Shown: positions 45,602 to 54,119 of the stretch, piece after piece
Layout: each line of letters begins with the position of its first letter
Numbering within the stretch: the stretch's first letter is position 1
Assembly: GCF_932276165.1 (NCBI RefSeq)
Contig: NC_063992.1
Location: 444,001 to 508,000 of the forward strand
DNA: 64,000 nucleotides
DNA from: Plutella xylostella
Taxonomy: Eukaryota; Arthropoda; Insecta; Lepidoptera; Plutellidae
Direction: 5' to 3'
Made by a program: the position numbers and the translations under genes
Notes under the pieces: model-generated
Databases searched by the model: none
Told to the model about the DNA's origin: nothing
Seen by the model: the letters and a program-made list of their open reading frames with translations, nothing else

Positions 45602-48005
45602 ATGGATACCAACGGTGTGTCGACCCCCGAGGACGCTGAGATGCCGGAGTGCGACGGCGAGAAAGTCGTAACAATGATGGACGTTCTCCAGGAACAACAG
45701 GACTTCGAAGACGATGCCAACGCCGTCCTCGGGGCCTCCGATGATAAAGAGTGCACTTACTCGAAGGTAATAAACATAGAGATCTAATAAATTATTAAAT
45801 TTAGAGCGCGTAACCCATGTAACCATACAAACATGGCTGACAAAGAAATCCAATTCGTACGTTCTACAGCTGATAATTTTACATCTCTACTAATGAATTC
45901 TGTACTATTCCATCTATTTAATGTAGTGATATCTAGTCATAAACCTATTGTAGCTCCCTGTACGTATACATACCAGCTAGGGAGACCAATATTGCCTTAA
46001 AATTTTGCCTTAAGTATAATTCTTGTACTTGTAAGTTCACTGTCCGATTTCTCAACACATATCTCTAATTATTCACCGAAATTCAATACTTATTCAATGT
46101 TTTCAGGGCTACATCAAGAGGCAGGCTATTTATGCTTGCTTGACTTGCTGCAGCGAGGCCAAGGCCGACCCGGCGAAGAGAGCAGGCGTGTGCCTCGCCT
46201 GCAGCCTCAACTGCCACGAGGGCCACGAGCTGGTGGAGCTCTACACCAAGAGGAACTTCCGCTGCGACTGCGGCAACCCCCACTTCAACTCACACCCCTG
46301 CCAGTACACCCCCAGCAAGACCCAACTCAACAATGACAATAACTACAACCAAAACTTCAGTGGCCTTTACTGCACCTGCCACCGGCCCTACCCTGACCCT
46401 GACAACCCCGTGGAGGATGAGATGATCCAGTGCATCATGTGTGAAGACTGGCTTCACTCTTCCCACTTAGAGGCAACTGTACCTGGTAGTGATCAATTTT
46501 CTGAAATGATCTGCAAACTCTGTATGGAAAAGAATGATTTCCTTCATGACTATACTGGTTTTTCTGTTAATATCTTGGAAAATGAAGATGTTGATGTAAC
46601 CAATGATAGTATTATAAAAGATTCCAGTTTTCTGAATGGTGATTCCACTCAAGATGAAGGAAACAATGACAGTATTGTAGGAGATGTAAATTCTGAAGCC
46701 AAACCAGATGAACAGCCTGTAGCAAAGGAAGATGTTACCCCTGATACAGAATGTGAAAGAACTGAAAAAGAAGAGACTGGATCTGAACAAAATAATGAAT
46801 TGGCACCAGAAAAAGACAAAACAGATGAAGAATCTGTAGAATCTAAATCAGAAACAGAGAAGTCATTACCAGAACAAGATAAAATAGTATCTGAAAATAA
46901 AGATGTCCCATCTTTAGCTTCTGATAGTATTGAGTCTGCTAGTTCAGAATCTAAAACACTGTTAGATACAGAACCTCAAAAGCCTGATGAGATTGATAAT
47001 CAGAAGGAGAATATTCATGAAAAAAGTGTTTCAGATGAGTCTAAAATCAATGAGATATCAACAGCTGCAAACACTGATGAAGCAAATTCTGAAAAAGGGC
47101 CTGGTGGTGATGCTGATCCATCGGAGGATAATAAAGAGATTGATGCTATTGATAAACTTCTTGCAGAAGGTGATGAAACACCTGAGTCCATAAATACTGA
47201 AGTAAAACCAGTAGAAAACACAGAAGAGCAAAAGGTGGAAACCAACACTGAGACTGTTACTGAAAAAGTTGAAAGCTCTACTGGTGTAGAAAGTGATAAA
47301 AAGACTGAGGTATCTGATGTAAACAATGAAGTCAAAATTGATGAGGCCCCCAGCAGTACTGAAGATGCTGACAAGAAAGAAGCTGAAGTTGATGTGAGTA
47401 TTACAGACAAAACCACAGCTGATGTAGAAATGGCTGCTGAGAATACTAATGGTGCTTCAGAAGATATTTCCGACATGTCAGTAACTCTAGAAAATTGTGT
47501 CAATGAAAATAAGGAGAACAAACGAAAACTATCAACTGAAGAAATACAGGAGGAATCTGAAATTAAAAAGCCAAAACTAGACGACAATAAGGCATGTGTT
47601 CGGCCCAAGGGTGTGAAGAGAATATTTAAAGGTGCAACATTCTGGCCATCAGCCTTCCGCCAGAAACTCTGCGCTTGCAGTGAATGTCTCACCATGTACA
47701 AAGACCTGTCTGTGCTGTATTTAATAGATCCAGAAGATACAGTTAGTGCTTACGAAGCTTTGGGTAAGGAAAAAACAAATGGGAAAGCCACACAGTACGA
47801 GAAAGGCTTAGAAGCTCTGTCTTCATTGGACAGGATTCAGCAGATAAATGCTTTGACGGAGTACAACAACATGCGGGACAAACTGCTGGATTTCCTGAAG
47901 AGCTTCAAGGACCGCAAGGAGGTGGTGAAGGAGGAGGATATCAAGGCATTCTTCGCGGGCATCAAGCCCAAGAGAGAGGATGATGGGGTTTACTTCTGCC
48001 GATAA
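45602..48005 (+). CDS. UBR7: UBR7-type protein: UBR box and PHD finger
   Basis: Two exons, 45602-45766 and 46107-48005, joined in phase 0 at CTYSK/GYIKRQ, give 687 residues. The UBR box covers about 51-120 (CTYS, ACLTCC, CLACSLNCHEGHELVELYTKR then FRCDCGN). A PHD finger lies at about 144-194 (CTCHRPYPDP, CIMCEDWLHSSH, CKLCM). The C-terminal module at 552-687 (RIFKGATFWPSAFRQ, CSECLTMY, DGVYFC) is specific to this family. UBR7 is described as a putative N-recognin-like ubiquitin ligase; in mammals it acts on histone H2B. The human protein has 425 residues; here an acidic Glu/Ser/Thr/Lys linker of about 350 residues separates PHD and C-terminal parts. KRKLSTEEIQ...KKPK near 510-545 may be a nuclear signal. 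Confidence 0.93.
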
Positions 48006-48357
48006 ACAATTTTAGACGTTTGAATTTTTTAATGACTGCATTCCCTATGCGTAACCTTGTATGTCTTTTTATGTGTAACCATGATGTACCTATCTAGCGT
48101 ACGGTAACTACTAGCGGTGATTATTAATTGTAATGTTAAGTGATAATTTGAAGTAGTACCTAAATACATTGATTTTAATTTTATAATAATAATTAATGAT
48201 TTTAATTTTTATGATCCTGGCTGAAATTCTTTCTGTCCCACAAAACCTCACTGTGCAAAAGAAACAAAGGGCCAGCATTAGAGCAGTCCTTTATAATTTC
48301 ACTTATTTTTTTTATTAGGATATCTTAATTTTCGACCAGTTAAAGAAAACTATCTTA

Positions 48358-48507
48358 GGGCGCCTTCAAATTAGTCGCTAATTGTCGCGCGGAAGCAGCG
48401 CTGCAGCCGCGCTGCTGTCAAAATCTAAATCTAGTTAATAATTTATATGGAATTTAGACTGCAGCGCTGCTTCCGCGCGACACTTAGCGACTAATTTGAA
48501 GGCGCCC
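48358..48507. mobile_element. 150-bp MITE with about 50-bp inverted repeats
   Basis: The two ends GGGCGCCTTCAAATTAGTCG and its reverse complement continue as inverted repeats for about 50 bases each with few mismatches, through GCGCGGAAGCAGCGCTGCAG. TTA flanks both sides (48355-48357, 48508-48510). A 3-bp TTA duplication with GGG-starting ends suggests the PIF/Harbinger superfamily. It has no coding capacity. It lies between the 3' ends of UBR7 and OTUB1, and its RNA would fold into a long hairpin. Confidence 0.8.
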
Positions 48508-48642
48508 TTAAACCTTGCCAAGTTAGCATTGCCTTAGTCTAGATAGCTAATCTCGTACGAAAAGGTGAAAATAAAAGTCGCAAATAGGTACAAGTATAAT
48601 TAATGTTATAATCAAGACGAACAAGCTGGAGGCGGCGGCCTA

Positions 48643-50303
48643 TCACCCGTAGAGGATGTCGTAGTGGCCGGGCCGGTACAGCAGGTGCACCAGCGGCTTG
48701 GCGCCCTCCGGGAAGTCGTGCGCTATCACCTGAGGAAATCAAAAACACAATGATCAGAATACTGACAATGGCAGCCTACTGTTATCTGTAAAGACCAGCA
48801 TAGTGTTATCGTTATCACTTAAAAATCAGTTAAAATAAAAAGGGTGCAACACAACTTTTAGCTTGAATTCTGACTATTGCTATTTTCGTATTACAGCTGC
48901 AGTTGAGCAGTTATGAATTTTACCTACACAGTGTGGAATTTTATCAGGTCTTTGAAACATTCATTTCTTTAAAAGGATTGCTATGGGAGTGTACTACATG
49001 GAAGATTTAAACAACTTTACTCTAAAAGAGAATAGTAAATAGAACTTTAACAGGAATCTTTAGAACTTGAATGTTGTAACATGAAGGATTATTTAAAAAG
49101 AAGCTATCTTTACCTGGCTGCCCTCCCCGCGGTCCATGTACTTGACCCTCACTCCCACATTCAGTGCGTTGCTCAGAGCTATGATGTGGATGTGGTCCGA
49201 CTCCTTGTACATTGGCTCTACCTCCTGAAAGCCAAATATTTCTATGTTATGTGGTTTATCTTAATATAATGTCTTATGGCTGATCCAATAAATCTTGTTC
49301 CATGTCTCCAAGAGTTTATGATACCAGTCAATGATTATAACAACATTTTAATACACAGACAGAAAAAAGCAATATTTAACTTGACTATCCTACCTGCCGA
49401 CAGAACTCAGTCACAGTGCGAGGGCCCTCAATGAAGTTTTGGTAGAAGTCGTGCTGCGTCTGCAGCTGCCCGGACGTGACCAGCCGCAGGTACACCACGA
49501 TGTAGTCGGAGTAGCCCTGCTTGTTGAAGCGGTCATGCAGCTCGGCGCGGGCGGCGGGGAGCGCCCCCTCCGCGCCCGCCGCCTGTTCGCCGACCCGCTG
49601 CACCACCTCCATAAACTTAAAAAAAAAACAAAATAAAATTACTCTATGGTGTGCACCTGAAAAGATGGAGTTCTAGTTCTAAAAAAGGTTTTAGAATAAA
49701 GGTGAAATTGACTCACAAAAAGTAAACAGTAAATGATAACAAAGGTATACAAACAAAGAGACAAAGGGTCCATCTGTAACCTCAAATAAATACCACACTT
49801 ACAGTCTCATAGAAGTCTTCCACTGTAAACTGGGAGAAGCCCAATGCTACAAGGATGTCCTTGGAGTTCTTGGCAATTTCATAGAACTTTTCATACTCTG
49901 TCTTGTCCGTGAGTAAGTTCTCGAGGTAAGCGTAGGAGAATGCTCGGAAGAAACAGTTGCCATCGGGCCGCGTCCTGCGGATATGTTTGTACTTCGAAGT
50001 GAGATCTTTGACTTTTAAGAGGTAGACTGGGTCTTCGAAATATTCCTTTTCTAAAGAAGTAATGTCCTCCAGCTCTCCGACTAGCGGTATTGACTCTGAA
50101 ATCTGCAAAACAAACAGTCACGATTTCGTACACAATGCCATACAGTGAAAATAAGGATGACTGAACAAAAAAAATATTATGAATAAAAAGCACACCTCTT
50201 TTTCTATCTCTCGCTGCTGTTTCATAATCAACTCATCTTGATTTATTGAATTATCAGCTAAATTGCCGGTGCAACCGCTACTGCTTGATGCATCCTCCGC
50301 CAT
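48643..50303 (-). CDS. OTUB1: Otubain, ubiquitin thioesterase (OTU family)
   Basis: Five exons on the minus strand: 50303-50196, 50102-49803, 49615-49394, 49224-49114, 48729-48643, all phase 0 and all GT-AG. They join to 275 residues (human OTUB1 has 271). The catalytic Asp83 and Cys86 are in RPDGNCFFRAF; His269 and Asp271 are in RPGHYDILYG. Other family blocks are YLRLVTSG, FIEGPRTVTEFCRQEVEP, KESDHIHIIALSNAL and YMDRGEG. The enzyme cleaves Lys48-linked ubiquitin chains and can inhibit certain E2 enzymes in the cytosol and nucleus. The N-terminus is rich in serine and acidic residues, as in orthologues. The gene converges on UBR7. Confidence 0.95.
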
Positions 50304-50866
50304 TTTTAAATATAAATTGACAATTTTTGACAGACAGATGACGAAAAGTCAAACAAAACAAATGACATTCGAATGATAAGGGTCCGTTCAGTCGCAGTTA
50401 TTTTATGACTTCAGAATAATAATGATTGATTTGCAAATTCTTCTGATTTGATATCATTGTTCAGTGTTCATCCAGTCCAATGTTGGTTGTCCAGATTACT
50501 TCTCTCACAATACAATCCATCTTACAGAAACATTTAAGGCAAAAACTAGGACCGTCGTTGATATTATGACAAAATCAGTCCCACCACGCCCATCAGTTTC
50601 TGCTTCTAACTGCTTGCTCAGTCCGATCGGATGACTTTTATTTACCTGGACCGACCCATGATTTCTGGTGATCCTGATTATAGCTCAGAATGAATATTGT
50701 AAACAACAGGGCCATAGAAACGTTCCTGAAGTAGAGTGAAATAAAAATTCCGTAATGTTTATTCATTATTATTAATCATTTATTTTTATTTACACCTTAT
50801 CCTAATCATAAAACACACGCACGCCATACATTCATACAACTGCAAGTATCATTATTTTTACGTAAG
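50304..50866. other. Intergenic: OTUB1 upstream and BCAS2 3' flank
   Basis: 563 bases between the OTUB1 start and the BCAS2 stop, both minus strand. It must hold the OTUB1 promoter and the BCAS2 polyadenylation site. No specific core element could be fixed. Confidence 0.5.
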
Positions 50867-52408
50867 TTAGTCAGCAAACATGTCTTCAATTTTCTTCTGC
50901 ACCTCCTTCTCAGTCTCTGAGTTGAGTTTGTCGGGCAGCAGCTTCGCGATCTCGAGGTTGGCGGGCAGGTTATCGTCTGTCGCCTCTCCTCGGGCCTGCA
51001 ATAAAAAGAGAAAAGTTTGATAAAATGTAAAAACTGGATATCAAAATATTCTTTATCATCATTCCTCATCAAGTCATCAATTATGGTTGCTGTCGGATAG
51101 ATGCGTATAGATGACCACGTTGGTAGGCCTGCTATTGTCTTGTTTATCTTGTATCTACGTTATTCCGCATTCTGAAATCTATACATATATCTATCCTGGC
51201 AAGCACTGTTAAGCCACCCAAAGCTCACTCCAGACGCCGCCATGTATTCCTCTATGTGGTTACCTTCTGCAGCTGCGTCTCGAGCTGTATGAGCGCGCGC
51301 TCGAGCCGGTAGTTGTCGGACACGAGCTGCGCCCAGCGCCGGCGCAGCGCCCGCAGCCGCGCGCCGCTCGCCGTCTGCGAGCACTTGCGCTCCCAGTTCA
51401 CTGCCGCTATCTGCTTCCTGTAGGGCGGTATGATAGTTAAATGATTAAAATTATATGTATTTAAAAGTTTATCAACACAAAGAATATTTCAGTGAATTTT
51501 AAAACTCAACTGATATGACTACTCCCCTCTAACTCAATCAGTAAAGTAATTTAACATAGATTGGCAAGGAAACCTTCAGCTCACAATCAAGAACACCCAA
51601 TCAAACACAAACCTGAGCTCAGAATGTTGGTTCTGCGCCTTGTTAACTAACGCCTGCAGCGTGTGCAGGTAGGAGCGCCACGCCTCGGCGCCGTACTGCA
51701 GCTGCAGCTCGAGGTTGAGCACGCGCGCCGCCTGGTGCGACAGCTGCGCGTGCGAGTTGTCCACCGCCTCGCCCCACGCGCCGGGCTCGCCCAGCCGCCC
51801 CGCCGGCGGTGGGGGCAGCTCGTATCTGAAATGTTATAGGTTTGGAAACTTTTTAGTTTGAGTAGAAAGAGGTTTTAAGAATTATTATAGGTGTATTCAA
51901 TCAATACAGGTTGACCCGTAAATAATGGATAAGGGTCTTATAATGAACAAGACCAGGCAAAAACGGTTTCATTCTTAGTCACATTGTAAACCAGCAAATA
52001 ATTATGAAATTAAGCATTCTAAGTGCAGATTTTCGTAGTTAATGTTGATACCTCTTCATGGAGAGCGGCTCCATGGGCAGGCGCTGCTGCACGCGCTCCA
52101 TCTCGCGCTGCAGCGCCGGCGTCTCGAACGCAGAGCTCGGCTCCGGACCAGCGTTTTCTAGATAGTTCTTTGTGGGCCTGTACCGACGGCATTCCTCCTC
52201 CACCATAGCCAGGGCCTGAAATAGGCAAGTATAGTGAATAATGCATCATTTGTGTTTAGTAAATACCGAGTTAATGGGGAAAAAGCCTAAAAAAATACAG
52301 TTAACTTGGCTTTGAGGTTAAGTTATAACTTACCGCCTCCCGGACTCCAGGATCGTCATATCCTTGATCTATGTAAGGCAAAGCGTCAACAACCACTTCT
52401 CCAGCCAT
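50867..52408 (-). CDS. BCAS2: Pre-mRNA-splicing factor SPF27 (BCAS2)
   Basis: Five exons on the minus strand: 52408-52334, 52215-52052, 51825-51613, 51417-51264, 50995-50867; phases fit and the protein has 244 residues (human 225). It begins MAGEVVVDALPYIDQGYDDP, which is diagnostic, followed by EECRRYRPTKNYLE, VDNSHAQLSHQAARVLNLEL, a coiled-coil region with RLERALIQLETQLQKA, and an acidic end. SPF27 is a core subunit of the Prp19/NineTeen complex in the spliceosome and acts in the nucleus. An Ala/Pro-rich GC insertion around PPPPAGRLGEPGAWG adds length. The start codon is 361 bp from the divergent WASHC3 start. Confidence 0.95.
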
Positions 52409-52769
52409 TTTTACACGAATTCAACACTTGAAATTCAGGAAAGATTGTATGAAAACAAATCAAATCAACATAGAATCACAGACTACATAGGCTATTTGAC
52501 ATTGACATATCAAATCTACGTTCCACAGAATAAACGAGAATGAAAATATGCCTCACATTCACAGAATACGCCCGTCAGTGTCACTGCCTGTGCCTTGCCT
52601 ACTCTGTGGCACTGTGTTTTTTTTCATTTTCCTCTGTTAGTTGATTGTTGATAGAAGTTCAGAAGAAATTTCGCTTATTTCTAAAACTTTTTATTATTAT
52701 AATTCGTGATTTTCTTGTTATACGTAATCTTTACTTAATCAGTATGAAAGCATTTTACGACACAAAACA
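52409..52769. promoter_or_regulatory. Divergent intergenic region, probable shared promoter
   Basis: 361 bp separate the BCAS2 and WASHC3 start codons. On the plus strand TCAGT at 52739-52743 matches the arthropod initiator, 27 bases before the WASHC3 ATG. No TATA box is evident for either gene. Bidirectional use is inferred from spacing only. Confidence 0.55.
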
Positions 52770-52773
52770 ATGA
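52744..52773 (+). promoter_or_regulatory. Upstream ORF overlapping the WASHC3 start
   Basis: ATG at 52744 opens nine codons and stops at TGA 52771-52773, which overlaps the WASHC3 ATG (52770-52772) by two bases in AATGA. If transcription starts at the TCAGT initiator just before it, this uORF lies almost at the 5' end and could lower translation or allow termination-reinitiation. Whether the transcript includes it is unknown. Confidence 0.4.
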
Positions 52774-53718
52774 CTATGCAGGAAACGATGTCTGATCAAG
52801 ATCCTACTAATTTGGATCTATCAAAGGTTCAGTATTTTAGTTTTAGTCCGATTTTATTTTAAAATATCTGGTAAAAAAAGAGGAAATCTCATACCCTTGC
52901 TTTTCTATTACAGGTAGCAGCCTTACAGCAGAAGCGCACTTTAGCATTTGTAAACCACTTTGTTTTATCTACGATTCAATTTCTAAATAACTTCATGAAA
53001 CAATGTGAGCAACAACTCATGCAGTTTGAAAGGAAGTTGGAGAAAGCCGAAGCGGCTTTGGTTATATTAGAGACGAGGGTGAGTTCATCAGTATTTAGGT
53101 AATAGTTGTGCGAAACCATCAAATAGTATACTTATGTAAAATTTTAATTGCAACTTTTGGTGTTAATCTGGTGTTAAATTGTTGAAACTTAAAATTTCTA
53201 TTTTTGAAACTTTATAGAACTTATTAAATTTCATTGATAGCATAAAAGGCTTACATTATTGCACCATTTGCAACAGTAGGTATCTAATGAAGTTGGTAGA
53301 TAGCTAATAGTCCCTCAGTAATATATTAATATTTGCAATATGCAATCAATGAGTGTACTAAGTAGTTTTAGTGCCAAGCTAGAAACTAGAACATTACTAT
53401 ACTCTACACTAAAATATTACCTTGCAGCTAGCATCAATACCAGAAGTTGCAAATACACAAACACCTAAAACAGAAGATAACTCTGAAAAAGATTCATCAA
53501 AACCTCATGATAGTGAGCACCCGGAACCTCCACAAGCCAGCACCCCGATGGAGGAACCCCCAGCAGAAGCTGAGACCCCAGCTCCAGCTCCAAGTCACCC
53601 TGAATATGACAGATTTGTGAAGATGGTGCAAGTAGGAGTGCCTCTGGAAGCTGTTAAGTTGAAAGTATCTCTTGAGGGACTAGATCCAAGCGTGTTTGAG
53701 AAAATAGTCAAGAAATGA
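52770..53718 (+). CDS. WASHC3: WASH complex subunit 3 (CCDC53)
   Basis: Three exons, 52770-52826, 52914-53078 and 53428-53718, joined in phase 0 to 170 residues. The conserved N-terminal block LDLSKVAALQQKRTLAFVN and FVLSTIQFLNNF leads into a coiled coil (about 40-75). A Pro/Glu-rich linker precedes the second conserved block, YDRFVKMVQVGVPLEAVKLK and LEGLDPSVFEKI. The protein is a subunit of the WASH complex, which activates Arp2/3 on endosomes. The human protein (194) has a longer acidic tail that is absent here. Alternative ATGs in frame at 52776 and 52788 are possible starts. AATAAA lies at 53789-53794. Confidence 0.93.
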
Positions 53719-53788
53719 GTTGTGTCTGTTGAATGAAATGTATATGATCCTAATACAGATACTGTATATTTTTCTGTAATTTTTAAGC

Positions 53789-53794
53789 AATAAA
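53789..53794 (+). terminator. Polyadenylation signal of WASHC3
   Basis: AATAAA 71 bases after the stop codon. Confidence 0.7.
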
Positions 53795-54103
53795 AATATA
53801 TTTATGAAAAAAAATCTATTTTGCTTTCATTATGAATTCCAAAAAAATCTAGGTACCTATGAAAACCTAGGTTTTCAACTGTGGAAAGGATCACAATGTC
53901 ATGCATAGGTGGGCGATTGAGTATTTGTAAAAAATAGAAACATAGTTAAGTACCTACCTAGCCAAATTTTATAATCCTAATAGCATTACCTATGTCATTG
54001 TGTTATCTATAAAGTTTAGTTTGAAAGAATTACTATCCGGATCATACATAAATTCATAGGGTTAGGGACGTAAGTAATAGTCAGAAAGTAGAGTTTTATC
54101 TTA
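53795..54103. other. Spacer between WASHC3 and RPL36A 3' ends
   Basis: AT-rich, no feature recognised. Confidence 0.5.
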
Positions 54104-54109
54104 TTTATT
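54104..54109 (-). terminator. Polyadenylation signal of RPL36A
   Basis: AATAAA on the minus strand, 10 bases past the stop codon, giving a very short 3' UTR as is usual for ribosomal protein genes. Confidence 0.7.
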
Positions 54110-54119
54110 AGTGGTCAGC

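Noticed and set aside
47015..47701. 228-codon minus-strand ORF across the UBR7 linker
   Set aside because: Ser/Val/Thr-rich mirror of the Glu/Asp/Lys codons in the linker; no start context or splice support.
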